Origin: Corynebacterium jeikeium
GTDB lineage: Bacteria; Actinomycetota; Actinomycetes; Mycobacteriales; Mycobacteriaceae
Assembly: GCF_000738265.1 (NCBI RefSeq)
Contig: NZ_JFCQ01000012.1
Location: 62,001-126,000, forward strand
Reading direction: 5' to 3'
Length of the DNA: 64,000 nt
Positions 1 through 9,361 of the stretch are shown one piece after another. The translations under genes were made by a program, and so were the position numbers. Under the pieces are notes generated by a model, which saw only the letters and a program-made list of their open reading frames with translations, had not been told where the DNA came from and ran no database searches. Numbering within the stretch: position 1 is the stretch's first letter; every line of letters starts with the position of its first letter.

Positions 1-101
1 TAGGAGCGATCGATCGGCTCCGCAGTTCGGGACGTTGAAGGCGATTGTGCGTTTGCCTAAGATATCGTCGTCGAACTCATTGGTTAGGGTGTTTTAGACA
101 C

Positions 102-3100
102 GTGGCAGTGCTGGCCATCCCCGTCACCATAGCGGTGGCGCTCATCCTCGTCCCCTTGCTGGTCAAAACACTTGATCGTAAAGCCGGTTGGCCTTTAGGC
201 CTGACTTTCCTGGCACTCGCAGGGTACGTGATCAAGCATGCGGATCCGATACTCAACGGCAAGACTGCCACGTGGTCCGTGACTTGGATCCAAGGTTTCC
301 TCACGGGCGCGGGCGGTGCAGCGGGCACAGCAGGCGCGGGCGGTGCAGCGGGCACAGCAGGCGCGGGCGGTGCAGGCAACGCAAACTCAGGCGCCCTCGA
401 CCTGGCCTTGAAGATGGATTCCCTGGGGCTGTTCTTCACCCTCCTAGCGCTACTCATCGGCGCGGTTGTTTTCATCTACTCCGCTGCTTACCTGCACAAG
501 GGCGACAAGATCATGAGCTTCTACGTGCTCATGACCTCCTTCATGCTGGCAGTCCTCCTGCTGGTGCTGGCGGACGACGTTGCGCTGCTGTTCATCGGCT
601 GGGAGCTAGTCTCCCTGGCCTCGTTCTTCCTCATCGCCCGCTCGGGCTCCGGCGGCGAGGCCGGCTCGATCCGCACCCTCCTCCTCACCTTCGTCGGCGG
701 CCTGTTCCTGCTGGCCGCCCTGGGTATTGGCGTGATCACCACGGGCACGACGAACCTCACGGCCATGCTGCACTCCCCCGCCTGGGAGGGCCAGGATGTC
801 CGCCTGGCCATCGTCGCCGTCCTCATCGCCCTGGCGGCGTTCTCCAAGGCCGCACAGATTCCCTTCCACTTCTGGCTGCCGGAGGCAATGGCCGCGGACA
901 CTCCGGTCTCCGCTTTCCTGCACGCCGCCGCTGTGGTCAAGGCGGGTGTTTACCTGCTGCTTCGCTTCTCCGGCCTGTTTGAGGGCGTGATGGCCTGGCA
1001 CACGCTGTTGATTGTCATCGGCATGACGACCGCCATCATGGCCGCCGTGTTCGCCGTACAGAAGACGGACTTGAAGAAGCTCACAGCGTATTCCACGGTC
1101 TCCCAGCTGGGTTGGATCGTCGCCACCATCGGCGTGGGCACTCCCTTCGCCATCAGTGCTGCGCTGGTCCACACGGCTGCCCACGCGCTGTTCAAGTCCT
1201 CCCTGTTCATGATCGCGGGCGTGGTTGACCACCAAGCCGGGTCGCGAGACATTCGTCGCCTCGGCCCGCTGTGGCGCCAGATGCCTTTTACTTTTGTTTC
1301 CGCTGTGATCGCGGCGGCGTCAATGGCTGCGATTCCCCCGACCTTCGGCTTCGTGTCGAAGGAAGGCATGCTCACCGCGTTCGAAGAGGCGCCGTTTAGC
1401 AACGCCGGCGTAGTTACCCTGCTGGTCGCGGCGGGTATCGGCGCGCTGGCGACGTTCGTGTACTCCGCCCGCTATGTATTCGGCGCGTTTATCGACGGCC
1501 CGAAGGATATGTCGCACGTCAAGGAGGCGCCGGTGAGCCTGTGGCTGCCCGCGGTTCTGCCTGGCGTGCTGTCGCTGCCGGTTGTCGCTTTCATGGGTAT
1601 CTTCGACGAGACGATTGATCACGTGGTTGATGCCACGGATCTTGGCCACGCGCACACGCACTTGGCGCTGTGGCACGGCCTGACGGTGCCGTTGGGTATT
1701 TCTGTCGCAGTGCTGGTCGCGGGCGTAATTGTTGTTATTTATCGACGCCCTCTGCTCCAGCCGCTGGAGGGCAAGCGACTCGGGGTGGCAACCGGCGCGG
1801 AGATCATCACCGCGTTCATCGCGCGGTCGACGAAAATCGGCCGCATGTTTGGCCGCCTGGCGAATTCTGTGAACCCGAACCGGCACGTGGTGTGGATCTT
1901 CGCCATGTTGATTCTGCTAGCGGGATTCTCCCTGATGGGGCCGGGGCGCCTGGAGGGCGTGGCAGACCTGAACCCGCGGGTCGAGGGCATCGACAGCATC
2001 GTGGACTTGGTAGGGCTCGTGATTGTGGGCCTGGGTGTGCTGGTGATGATCGGCACCCGCTCGCGACTGGCCTCCGTGGTGCTGGTCGGTGTGGTCGGTG
2101 TGGGTGTTTCCTGGGTCATGCTGACTTTGGGCGCGCCCGATGTGGCGACGACTCAGCTGCTGGTCGAGTTCTGTGTGGTGGTCATTATGATGCTGGTGAT
2201 CCGCCACCAGCCTCGCCTGTACCTCCGCGAGGGGGCGAACCGCTCCCGCTTCGCCACAGTGCTGGCGGTGCTGGTCGGTCTGATCACGTTCCTGGGCGTG
2301 TGGCTGCTCATCGGCCGGCACGACAAGCCCGCGATCTCGCAGTGGTACCTGGAAAACACCCCGGAGATCTCCGGCGGCAACAACGTGGTCGCCGTGATCT
2401 TGGTGGAGTTCCGTGCATTCGATACCTTGGGCGAGCTGTCGGTTCTGGGCATGGCGGGCATCGTGATCGCCGCGCTGATCAAGTCCATCCCCCGCTCGCC
2501 GGTGCCGGGTTACGGCCCGGGTTCCACCGCGGAGCTGTTCCGCGCGCCCGGCTCCACCCGCTTCCCGGATGTGCACAAGGTGCCGGAACTGGCGCCGTTC
2601 TACTCCAAGTACCTGCGTTCCACGCACCTGAACTCGATTAACTCGCGGATGACTATGTATCCGGTGATCCCGATTCTGGCGCTACTGTCCGCCGCGACTT
2701 TTTGGCGCGGGCACCAGGCGCCCGGCGGTGGCTTCGTCGCCGCACTGATCGCGGCCTGTGGCATTTTCATGTACTACCTGGGGCAGTCCCGCGCGAAGAA
2801 GCTGTTCTCCGACCAGGTGGCATATTCCCTCGTCGGGTCCGGCATGGTTATGGCTCTCCTCGCCGGATTGGTCGGCTACGTCAAGGACGGGTTCCTGTCC
2901 CCCATCCATGGAGAGATTCTGGGGCAGCACATGACCACCTCCCTTATCTTCGACGGTGGCGTGTACCTGGCCGTGCTCGGCCTGGTGGCTATCGTCATCA
3001 ACCAGATGGGTGGCCGCGACCGTCCGGGTACGGATCCTGCAACGCTGAAGTCGAAGTTCCGCGCCCCGGAAGCGAAACAAAAGATGGGTCTGAACTCCAA

Positions 3101-3350
3101 GGGCAAGCGCCCCACCCCCATCGAAGGAAAGGCGGATCCCGCCAAGAGGCGTTCCCCGGTGGCCGTAACTGCCGGTGGCAGCGACATTCTGCTCAACCCC
3201 TCCCAAGTCTCCGCGGCTGCAAAGGCAGAGGAGGAAGCCCACCGGGCAGAGCGCGAAGCGGCCCGCGCGCCGGTTTCCCCCGACAAGAAAAAGCCGGAGG
3301 CCGAGTCTGCTGAGGCTGAGGGCGTCGACAAGAAGGGAGAGCACCAGTGA
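102..3350 (+). CDS. mrpA: MrpA/MnhA Na+/H+ antiporter subunit A fused to MrpB
   Basis: Large membrane subunit of the multi-subunit Mrp cation/proton antiporter, related to NADH-quinone oxidoreductase ND5. The ND5-like core is clear: FIGWELVSLASFFLI near residue 170, PFHFWLPEAMAADTPVSAFLHAA around 260 and the Lys/His-bearing helix HTAAHALFKSSLF around 360. From about residue 850 an MrpB-like domain follows (TFWRGHQAPGGGFVAALI), so this is the A+B fusion usual in actinobacteria. The last 120 residues are a charged cytoplasmic tail. A Gly/Ala repeat insert sits near residues 69-92. I start at the GTG at 102 because MAVLAIPVTIAVAL-type hydrophobic sequence begins there; a TTG at 45 would add 19 charged residues. 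First gene of a six-gene operon; it overlaps mrpC by 4 bp (GTGA). Confidence 0.93.
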   Translation: MAVLAIPVTIAVALILVPLLVKTLDRKAGWPLGLTFLALAGYVIKHADPILNGKTATWSVTWIQGFLTGAGGAAGTAGAGGAAGTAGAGGAGNANSGALDLALKMDSLGLFFTLLALLIGAVVFIYSAAYLHKGDKIMSFYVLMTSFMLAVLLLVLADDVALLFIGWELVSLASFFLIARSGSGGEAGSIRTLLLTFVGGLFLLAALGIGVITTGTTNLTAMLHSPAWEGQDVRLAIVAVLIALAAFSKAAQIPFHFWLPEAMAADTPVSAFLHAAAVVKAGVYLLLRFSGLFEGVMAWHTLLIVIGMTTAIMAAVFAVQKTDLKKLTAYSTVSQLGWIVATIGVGTPFAISAALVHTAAHALFKSSLFMIAGVVDHQAGSRDIRRLGPLWRQMPFTFVSAVIAAASMAAIPPTFGFVSKEGMLTAFEEAPFSNAGVVTLLVAAGIGALATFVYSARYVFGAFIDGPKDMSHVKEAPVSLWLPAVLPGVLSLPVVAFMGIFDETIDHVVDATDLGHAHTHLALWHGLTVPLGISVAVLVAGVIVVIYRRPLLQPLEGKRLGVATGAEIITAFIARSTKIGRMFGRLANSVNPNRHVVWIFAMLILLAGFSLMGPGRLEGVADLNPRVEGIDSIVDLVGLVIVGLGVLVMIGTRSRLASVVLVGVVGVGVSWVMLTLGAPDVATTQLLVEFCVVVIMMLVIRHQPRLYLREGANRSRFATVLAVLVGLITFLGVWLLIGRHDKPAISQWYLENTPEISGGNNVVAVILVEFRAFDTLGELSVLGMAGIVIAALIKSIPRSPVPGYGPGSTAELFRAPGSTRFPDVHKVPELAPFYSKYLRSTHLNSINSRMTMYPVIPILALLSAATFWRGHQAPGGGFVAALIAACGIFMYYLGQSRAKKLFSDQVAYSLVGSGMVMALLAGLVGYVKDGFLSPIHGEILGQHMTTSLIFDGGVYLAVLGLVAIVINQMGGRDRPGTDPATLKSKFRAPEAKQKMGLNSKGKRPTPIEGKADPAKRRSPVAVTAGGSDILLNPSQVSAAAKAEEEAHRAEREAARAPVSPDKKKPEAESAEAEGVDKKGEHQ
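306..375 (+). repeat. 27-bp tandem repeat inside mrpA
   Basis: A 27-bp unit starting GGCGCGGGCGGTGCAGCGGG is repeated about 2.6 times with starts at 306, 333 and 360. It encodes a Gly/Ala/Thr-rich insert in the extracytoplasmic loop ahead of the ND5-like core. Such in-frame repeats can change copy number without breaking the protein. Confidence 0.85.
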
Positions 3351-3850
3351 TTATCGCAGCTATCATCGCCATCCTGGTGGCGGGCGGAGTGTACCTGGTG
3401 ATGCAGCGCGGAATGCTGCGCATCATCATGGGCATCACACTGATGAGCCACGGCGTGAATCTACTCATCCTCGCCGCGGGAATCGGCGCGTGGCGCATGG
3501 ATCCGCTGATGGATCGCGCCACGCCCGAACAGGCCGCTGACCCGCTCCCCCAGGCGTTTGTGCTGACGGCGATTGTGATCTCCATGGCCTCCACGGCCGT
3601 GATGCTCGCAATGGCCGCACTGGGCCGCGACGACGACACGGTCGGCAGCGACGACGTGGAGACCGCCTCCCGGCGCCTGCGCACCCTGCAGACCATGGGG
3701 TGGAAGAACTACGAAGAGGCCAAGGCTCAGGGTGGCGTGGTCGAGGAAAACAAGGCCACCAAGCTCGGCGCGAACGACTACACCGAGGTGCACTCGTCCG
3801 CCGATGAGGACGGAGCCAAGGCCTCCAGCAAGAAGGGAGCGCAGAAGTAA
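3347..3850 (+). CDS. mrpC: MrpC/MnhC antiporter subunit (NuoK-like)
   Basis: Small three-helix subunit homologous to NuoK of complex I. The motif GMLRIIMGITLMSHGVNLLI (residues 24-43) and the second conserved stretch LPQAFVLTAIVISMASTAVML (about 65-86) mark the family. At 167 residues it is longer than the usual 110-125; the extra C-terminal part is charged and soluble. GTG start overlaps the mrpA stop by 4 bp, with AGAAGGGAG as ribosome binding site. The stop codon overlaps the mrpD ATG by one base (TAATG), so A, C and D are translationally coupled. Confidence 0.92.
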   Translation: MIIAAIIAILVAGGVYLVMQRGMLRIIMGITLMSHGVNLLILAAGIGAWRMDPLMDRATPEQAADPLPQAFVLTAIVISMASTAVMLAMAALGRDDDTVGSDDVETASRRLRTLQTMGWKNYEEAKAQGGVVEENKATKLGANDYTEVHSSADEDGAKASSKKGAQK

Positions 3851-5532
3851 TGCCCGGAAGTTCCCTGCTTAGCCTGTTCATCGTCGTTCCGCTGCTGGCT
3901 GCCGCCATCGCGGCAATGGCTCCGTGGAGCAGCGTACGCCGCATTCTTGGGCTGCTGGTTCCCGCCTTCGGCATCGTGGCCAGCATCTGGGTGCTGGCGA
4001 AGGTCAGCGACCCTCACACCGTGATGGTCGATAACGTCGGCGGGTTCGCCGGCGGCATCTCCATCCCGCTGGCTGCGGACAACCTGGCGGGCATCATGAT
4101 CCTCACGACCTCCGTAGTCGCGCTGGCCGCCAACTGGTTTGCCGACGTGGTGGGCGAGACGCGCGCCCGCTTCTACCCCGCCCTCACGCTGATGCTGATC
4201 GGCGGCGTGTGGGGCGCGCTGCTGACCGCGGATCTGTTTAACCTGTTCGTGTTCATCGAGGTCATGCTCATGCCTTCGTTCGGCCTGCTTGCGATGACCG
4301 GCACCTGGGCGCGCCTGGCCGCGGGCAGGATGTTCATCGTGGTGAACCTGGTGACCTCCCTACTGCTGCTCAGCGGCGTGGTGCTGGTCTACGCCGTCGT
4401 CGGCACCACCAACCTGGCAGCCCTGGCAGGCGCAGCCGGCCCGCGCGGCACCGAGTTCACCGAAGGCGTGTTCGGAAACCAGTGGCAGCTGGTGGTTCCG
4501 CTTGGCATGGTGCTGTTGGCGCTGGCCGTGAAGGCCGGCGTGGCACCGATCCACACGTGGCTGCCGCGCGCCTATCCTTCGACCTCCCCGGCCGTGATGG
4601 CTCTGTTCTCTGGCCTGCACACCAAGGTCGGTATTTACGCGATCTTCCGCGTATACCTGACCGTCTTCGAGGGCGACCCCACCTGGTCCTGGGGCATCCT
4701 GGTGATCGTGGTGCTGGGCATGTTGATCGGCGGCTTTGCCGGCCTAGGCGAAACCACGATGCGCAGCGTGATCGCCTACCAGATGGTCAACGGCATTCCG
4801 TTTATGCTGATCGGCCTGGCTTTCCTCGGCGACAACGCACGGCTGATGCTCAGCGCGGCACTGTTCTACATGCTGCACCACATGATCGTCGCCGGGTCGC
4901 TGATCATGGCCTCCGGCGCGATCGAGGAGACCTACGGCTCCGGTCGCCTGCGCAAGCTGTCCGGCCTGATGCGCCGCGACCGTTTCGTCGCCATCGTCTT
5001 CGCCGCGGGCGCGCTGGCGATTGTCGGCCTGCCACCGTTCTCCGGCCTTTGGGGCAAGCTCGCGCTGGTCTTCGGCGTGGCTCAGGACGGCACGTGGAAA
5101 ACCTGGCTGGCGATCGGCGCGATCATCGTCTCCTCCATCGGAGCCTTGGTCTCCATGATCTACGTGTGGCGCGAGGTGTTCTGGGGGCGTCAGATGAACT
5201 CCAACGAGACCGACCCAGACTTGCGGGTCCCGCACCGCTACGTGTGGCCATCCGCAGTCATGATGTTGATTTCCGTCGGCATGTTCATCGGCGCCGGCCC
5301 GATCTTCCAGCAGGTCAACAAAGCCGCCGGCAACCTGACCGATACGACGGCCTATGTCGAAGCGGTCCTCGGCGATCCGGATCAGGCCATTGGCGCGGTG
5401 CTGCCGCCCGGGCCGAGCGGATTGGACAACGTCCCCGCCGGTGCGCGTAGTACGACGAATGATGACGCCCTCCGGGAGCGCACCGAACGGGACAACGCGG
5501 AGCAACCGGCTCAGCACGGGAAGGAGAACTAA
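3850..5532 (+). CDS. mrpD: MrpD/MnhD antiporter subunit (ND4/ND2-like)
   Basis: Second proton-channel-type subunit of the Mrp antiporter, 560 residues with about 14 predicted membrane helices. Conserved antiporter motifs are visible: LFVFIEVMLMPSFGLLAM around residue 135, the lysine helix KAGVAPIHTWLPRAYPSTSP near 222 followed by HTKVGIYAIFR, and ALFYMLHHMIVAGSLIMASG around 340. The C-terminal 60 residues are hydrophilic and poorly conserved. One-base overlap with mrpC and a 3-bp gap to mrpE place it in the middle of the operon. Confidence 0.94.
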   Translation: MPGSSLLSLFIVVPLLAAAIAAMAPWSSVRRILGLLVPAFGIVASIWVLAKVSDPHTVMVDNVGGFAGGISIPLAADNLAGIMILTTSVVALAANWFADVVGETRARFYPALTLMLIGGVWGALLTADLFNLFVFIEVMLMPSFGLLAMTGTWARLAAGRMFIVVNLVTSLLLLSGVVLVYAVVGTTNLAALAGAAGPRGTEFTEGVFGNQWQLVVPLGMVLLALAVKAGVAPIHTWLPRAYPSTSPAVMALFSGLHTKVGIYAIFRVYLTVFEGDPTWSWGILVIVVLGMLIGGFAGLGETTMRSVIAYQMVNGIPFMLIGLAFLGDNARLMLSAALFYMLHHMIVAGSLIMASGAIEETYGSGRLRKLSGLMRRDRFVAIVFAAGALAIVGLPPFSGLWGKLALVFGVAQDGTWKTWLAIGAIIVSSIGALVSMIYVWREVFWGRQMNSNETDPDLRVPHRYVWPSAVMMLISVGMFIGAGPIFQQVNKAAGNLTDTTAYVEAVLGDPDQAIGAVLPPGPSGLDNVPAGARSTTNDDALRERTERDNAEQPAQHGKEN

Positions 5533-5535
5533 GCC

Positions 5536-6429
5536 ATGGCGAGGTTCAATGTCGTCCAGGCACTAAAGTCCACCGGCCACGCGCTGGGATACGCCGTGTG
5601 GCTGACCGGGCAGATCATCAAGGAATCCGTCGTGATGGCGATCGATACCCTGGGCACCGGCCGCAACATCGCGCCGGTGGTGATCTACTACCCGCTGCGC
5701 GTGACCAGCGAGCGGGACATCGCGGCTTTCATTGCCTCGATCACCATGACCCCCGGCACGCTCTCCCTGGGCGTGACCGGCCCAAAGGAAGTCGATTACG
5801 ACGCAGCTGCGGGCGAGCGCAGTTCGAAGGACGCCTTCGCCGTGGCCCGCTCGGAGTTCAATACCCACGGGCTGAACCACGTGCAGCGCTTCCTAGCGGT
5901 CCACGCCATGTACGGCGCGGACCCGGAGGAGTTGCTGGCCAGCCTGGCGGACATGGAGGAGCACCTCGCCCCCTCGGTGAAGGACAAACCACTGAACTTC
6001 GACGTGCAGTACCTGGTGGAGAAAGGCCGCCCCGGCCCGCGCGGTTTCCGCGGCTCCCGCGGCGGACGCGCGTCGGACGAGACTGTCTTCGATGTGGAGA
6101 AGGTGGATTCCACCCCGCACGCCGCCGCGTTTGTCGCAGCGATCCTCCAGTCCGACGAGGAGGAAAAGAACCCCGACGACGTCCGCGACATGGATCGTAA
6201 GGAGCGGTACGAGATCGCCCGCCGAAACGCGGAACGCGCCAAGGCCCGGATCTCTAACGCAACCCCCGATATTGATACGTTCCGCGGGGACAACCTGGGG
6301 GCGTCCCAACCCGACCAGGAAGGGCGCACCAAACCTGGAGAGACCTTGTACGATCCGCTCTACCCGAGAGAAAACCCGGATAGAGCCAAGAAGCGAGCGA
6401 AGAAAACCCCGAGAAAGAAAGGCAAGTAG
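5536..6429 (+). CDS. mrpE: MrpE/MnhE antiporter subunit
   Basis: MrpE is needed for normal assembly and activity of the Mrp complex. The family core is the first 110 residues: a hydrophobic start, then NIAPVVIYYPLRVTSERDIAAFIASITMTPGTLSLGV, a typical MrpE signature. The family normally has about 160 residues; here 297, with a long charged C-terminal tail rich in Arg, Lys, Asp and Glu whose function is unknown. The ATG follows mrpD closely with AAGGAG as ribosome binding site, and mrpF starts at the base after the stop. Confidence 0.9.
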   Translation: MARFNVVQALKSTGHALGYAVWLTGQIIKESVVMAIDTLGTGRNIAPVVIYYPLRVTSERDIAAFIASITMTPGTLSLGVTGPKEVDYDAAAGERSSKDAFAVARSEFNTHGLNHVQRFLAVHAMYGADPEELLASLADMEEHLAPSVKDKPLNFDVQYLVEKGRPGPRGFRGSRGGRASDETVFDVEKVDSTPHAAAFVAAILQSDEEEKNPDDVRDMDRKERYEIARRNAERAKARISNATPDIDTFRGDNLGASQPDQEGRTKPGETLYDPLYPRENPDRAKKRAKKTPRKKGK

Positions 6430-6708
6430 ATGGAGCCCAAGGACCTACTCAACATCCTGGTGGGCATCGCCGCCGCCATCGTGGTCATCGCGCTGTTTAC
6501 GGTGCTGTGGCGTGCGGTATCTACTCACAATGACGCCCGCCGCGCCGTCCTTTCCGACATGGTATTCATGGCGATGGCAGGGCTGTTCCTGTGCTATTCG
6601 ATCTTCCACCACACGTCCATCACCTACGAGGTCGCGCTGTTCGCCGGGCTTTTCGGCGCGCTGTCGACGATCGCTTACGCCCGCATCATTTCCCGAGGGA
6701 GGCGCTAA
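6430..6708 (+). CDS. mrpF: MrpF/MnhF antiporter subunit
   Basis: 92-residue protein with three hydrophobic helices, matching MrpF in size, order and content (VVIALFTVLWRAVSTHNDARRAVLSDMVFMAMAG). It abuts mrpE and mrpG with no gap, so the last three genes are surely cotranscribed. MrpF is required for antiport in well-studied Mrp systems but its exact role is not settled. Confidence 0.9.
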   Translation: MEPKDLLNILVGIAAAIVVIALFTVLWRAVSTHNDARRAVLSDMVFMAMAGLFLCYSIFHHTSITYEVALFAGLFGALSTIAYARIISRGRR

Positions 6709-7110
6709 ATGTCCACAACAATCCTCGCCGCCGCTGGCGACATGGTCGAGTTCAGCGAACCCGGGTGGCTCGGCGCGATTACCGCAGGTGTGCTCGCCAT
6801 TCTCGGGGCGGTCTTTATCTTTGTTTCTGCCCGGGCGATGTATCTTGCTCCGGACGCCCTCAGTCAGGTGAACATGGTGGGCCCAGCCATCGGCGTGGGA
6901 CTTCCACTGCTGATCAGCGCCAACCTGGTGTATTCCTGGTCGACGGAAGGGTTCATCCTGGGCGAGTTGATCCGCGCCATCGTCGCCATCACCGCTTTGC
7001 TGGTGATCGGTGCCACCGGCTCCTACGTGATGGGTCGTGCGCTGCACGCAACGCACTGGGATCACACGGTACCGCTGTCCGGCGGACAGAAGGCGAAGGA
7101 GCCGAAGTAG
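6709..7110 (+). CDS. mrpG: MrpG/MnhG antiporter subunit
   Basis: 133 residues, three hydrophobic segments, and the family pattern LGAVFIFVSARAMYLAPDALSQVNMVGPAIGVGLPLL. Last gene of the mrp operon; its ATG follows the mrpF stop directly with GGGAGGCG upstream. A strong rho-independent hairpin begins 16 bp after the stop, closing the operon. Confidence 0.9.
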   Translation: MSTTILAAAGDMVEFSEPGWLGAITAGVLAILGAVFIFVSARAMYLAPDALSQVNMVGPAIGVGLPLLISANLVYSWSTEGFILGELIRAIVAITALLVIGATGSYVMGRALHATHWDHTVPLSGGQKAKEPK

Positions 7111-7126
7111 CGCCCAGCGAGCACAC

Positions 7127-7171
7127 AAAACGAGCCCGCCCCCACGAACTTGGTGGGGCGGGCTCGTTTTT
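7127..7171 (+). terminator. Rho-independent terminator of the mrp operon
   Basis: Long GC-rich hairpin with arms AAAACGAGCCCGCCCC and its complement GGGGCGGGCTCGTTTT, short loop around CACGAACTTG, followed by a T run at 7167-7171. It lies between the convergent mrpG and ohr genes; A-rich and T-rich edges let it work in both directions. Confidence 0.9.
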
Positions 7172-7188
7172 CGCTGTGTATCGCGGAT

Positions 7189-7614
7189 TTAGCCGACGGT
7201 GGCGACGGCCTCCACATCGATCTCGCCGCGCATTGCCTTGGAGTAGGGGCAGAATGCGTGGGCATCCGCGACCAGCTCGTCGGCCTTGGCCTGGTCAACG
7301 CCGAAAACGGTGGCGGTGATCTTCGCGGACAGGCGGAAGCCCTCCGGAACCTTGTTCAGTGCGGTCTCGACGGTGACCTCCGGGGACTGGGTCAACTCCA
7401 CACCAGCCTCCTTGATGGTCTTTTGCAGAGCACCGTTGAAGCAGGCTGCCCAGCCGGCGGAAACCAGCTGCTCCGGGTTCGTGCCCTCGCCAGAGCCACC
7501 CAGAGCCTTCGGCGGGCGAACATCCAAGTCGATCTGACGGTCGTCGGTGGCGACGTGGCCGTCGCGGCCACCGCCGGTAGAAATTGCCTTTGCTGTGTAC
7601 AGTGCGTCGCTCAT
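7189..7614 (-). CDS. ohr: Organic hydroperoxide resistance protein, OsmC/Ohr family
   Basis: Thiol peroxidase of the Ohr group, which reduces organic and fatty-acid hydroperoxides. Both redox cysteines are present in family context: SAGWAACFNGAL around residue 60 and HAFCPYSKAMRGEI near 122. Length 141 residues is normal. I use the ATG giving MSDALYTAK, preceded by AGAAAGGATT; an upstream extension in the same frame is not Ohr-like. It lies 74 bp downstream of katA on the same strand, so it may be cotranscribed with catalase. Confidence 0.9.
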   Translation of the reverse strand: MSDALYTAKAISTGGGRDGHVATDDRQIDLDVRPPKALGGSGEGTNPEQLVSAGWAACFNGALQKTIKEAGVELTQSPEVTVETALNKVPEGFRLSAKITATVFGVDQAKADELVADAHAFCPYSKAMRGEIDVEAVATVG

Positions 7615-7688
7615 GTGAAGAACAATCCTTTCTTCAAACTGATCTTTGTAACCATCGGTCGGCGCCCAGCCTACGTGAACCCGCAGGC

Positions 7689-9299
7689 TTAGTTGCCGGT
7701 GAAGATTTCCTTCACCCGGTCGCGCAGGTTCTCGTCGACCTTGCCCCAGTAGGTCCAGCACTGCTCTGCGACCTGGTCAGAGACCCCATCCATCGCGCCC
7801 GCGATGTTGTTGGCCAGGCGCTCCCGGGCGGCGTCATCCAGAACCTCGCGCACAAGCTGACCGGCCTGGATGAAGTCGTCGTCCTCGGGGTGGCGGACAT
7901 AGGCGCCGCGGGTTAGGTCGGTGCCGTGCAGGTCGTCGAACAGTCCCAGCTCCTCCGCCGCGGTCACGGCGGATTCCTGACCACGACCGAAGCCGTACTG
8001 CGATTCACCGGCGGCCACGCCCTGTTCGACGGCACCGGAGCCATCGTTGACGTCGTTGGCGCCCTCTCCGCGCTCGAAGCGGTTCGGGGAGTACACCGGG
8101 GTACCGGCCGGCGGGAACTCCTGGTTACCCGCGCCGTCCTTGGCGGTGTAGTAGTTCTTCTCCGGAACCACGGAACGGTTGGAGGGCAGCTGGTGGAAGT
8201 TCACGCCCAGTCGGTAGCGCTGCGTGTCGGCGTAGGCGAAGGAACGGGCCAGCAGCATCTTGTCCGGGGACAGGCCAATGCCCGGCACCAGGTTCGACGG
8301 CGCGAAGGCGGCCTGCTCGATCTGGGCGAAGAAATTCTGTGGGTTCTCGTTCAGCGTGAAGTGGCCGACCGGGATCAGCGGGTAATCCTTCTGCGACCAG
8401 GTCTTCGTCAGGTCGAAGGGATTCCAACGGTAATCCTCCGCCTCAGCGACCGGCATGATCTGCACCTTCACATCCCACGTGGGGTAATCGCCGCGCGCGA
8501 TGGCGTCATAAAGATCCTGGCGGGAAGAATCGAAGTTGCCCGAAGCAACGACCTTGGCGGCTTCCTCGTCGGTGTAGCACTTCCAGCCCTGGCGGGTCTT
8601 GAAGTGGTACTTCACCCAGAAGCGCTCGCCAGCGGCGTTGATCCACTGATAGGTGTGGGAGCCGAAGCCGTCCATGTGGCGGAAGTCGCACGGGATGCCA
8701 CGGTCGCCCATCAGGTAAGTCACCTGGTGGGCGGTCTCCGGGGAGCGGGTCCAAAAGTCCCACTGCATATCCGCGGAGCGCAGGCCGGAATCCGCCAGGC
8801 GCTTCTGGGAGCGGATGAAGTCCGGGAACTTAATGCCATCGCGCAGGAAGAACACCGGGGTGTTGTTGCCCACGATGTCGTAGTTGCCCTGCTGGGTGTA
8901 GAACTTCAGCGAAAATCCGCGCACGTCGCGCACCGCATCGGGGAAGCCCTGTTCGCCCGCGACGGTGGAGAAGCGCGCCAGCATCGGGGTCACGTGCCCC
9001 GGCTGGAACAGATCCGCCTTGGTGTACTTGGACACATCCTCGGTGATGGTCAGCTCGCCGAAGGCGCCGGAGCCCTTCGCGTGGACGTTGCGCTCGGGAA
9101 TGCGCTCGCGGTTGAAGTGCGCGTGCTTTTCCACCAGGTGCACGTCGGACAGCAGCAGCGGCCCCTGCTGGCCTACCGTCGCGGAGTGCTCCTCGGTGCT
9201 GACCGGGGAGCCGTTGACGTTCGTCGAATTCCCGGAGTACGGGCACACTCCACGGGAGGCGACGTCCTTAGCTGTGGTGATTGGGTCGTCGTTGGTCAT
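7689..9299 (-). CDS. katA: Monofunctional heme catalase
   Basis: Small-subunit catalase converting hydrogen peroxide to water and oxygen. The distal heme pocket signature FNRERIPERNVHAKGSGAFG (about residues 63-82) contains the catalytic His, and the proximal ligand signature RSFAYADTQRYRLGVNFHQL (around 350) contains the heme-binding Tyr. 536 residues is within the family range. It is divergent from sigC, as in C. glutamicum, and the 150-bp intergenic region is full of direct and inverted repeats that probably bind regulators. ohr follows downstream. Confidence 0.96.
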   Translation of the reverse strand: MTNDDPITTAKDVASRGVCPYSGNSTNVNGSPVSTEEHSATVGQQGPLLLSDVHLVEKHAHFNRERIPERNVHAKGSGAFGELTITEDVSKYTKADLFQPGHVTPMLARFSTVAGEQGFPDAVRDVRGFSLKFYTQQGNYDIVGNNTPVFFLRDGIKFPDFIRSQKRLADSGLRSADMQWDFWTRSPETAHQVTYLMGDRGIPCDFRHMDGFGSHTYQWINAAGERFWVKYHFKTRQGWKCYTDEEAAKVVASGNFDSSRQDLYDAIARGDYPTWDVKVQIMPVAEAEDYRWNPFDLTKTWSQKDYPLIPVGHFTLNENPQNFFAQIEQAAFAPSNLVPGIGLSPDKMLLARSFAYADTQRYRLGVNFHQLPSNRSVVPEKNYYTAKDGAGNQEFPPAGTPVYSPNRFERGEGANDVNDGSGAVEQGVAAGESQYGFGRGQESAVTAAEELGLFDDLHGTDLTRGAYVRHPEDDDFIQAGQLVREVLDDAARERLANNIAGAMDGVSDQVAEQCWTYWGKVDENLRDRVKEIFTGN

Positions 9300-9308
9300 T
9301 GGTGCCTC

Positions 9309-9356
9309 CTTGATACCTAGCCTTGATACCTGGACTTGATACAGAGCCTGATACCT
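9309..9356. promoter_or_regulatory. Four phased direct repeats CTTGATACCT upstream of katA
   Basis: The 10-mer CTTGATACCT starts at 9309 and 9322, with variants at 9335 (CTTGATAC then AGAG) and 9347 (CCTGATACCT). Spacing of 12-13 bp puts the copies about one helical turn and a bit apart. They begin only 10 bp before the katA start codon, so they would lie in the katA leader RNA or over its promoter. Function inferred from position only. Confidence 0.6.
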
Positions 9357-9361
9357 GGCCT

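Noticed and set aside
45..101. Earlier TTG start of mrpA
   Set aside because: It adds a Cys/Arg-rich stretch before the natural hydrophobic N-terminus and has no ribosome binding site.
7926..9320. Plus-strand frame of about 460 codons opposite katA
   Set aside because: katA is unmistakable on the other strand; the His/Val/Gly-rich product is typical antisense noise.
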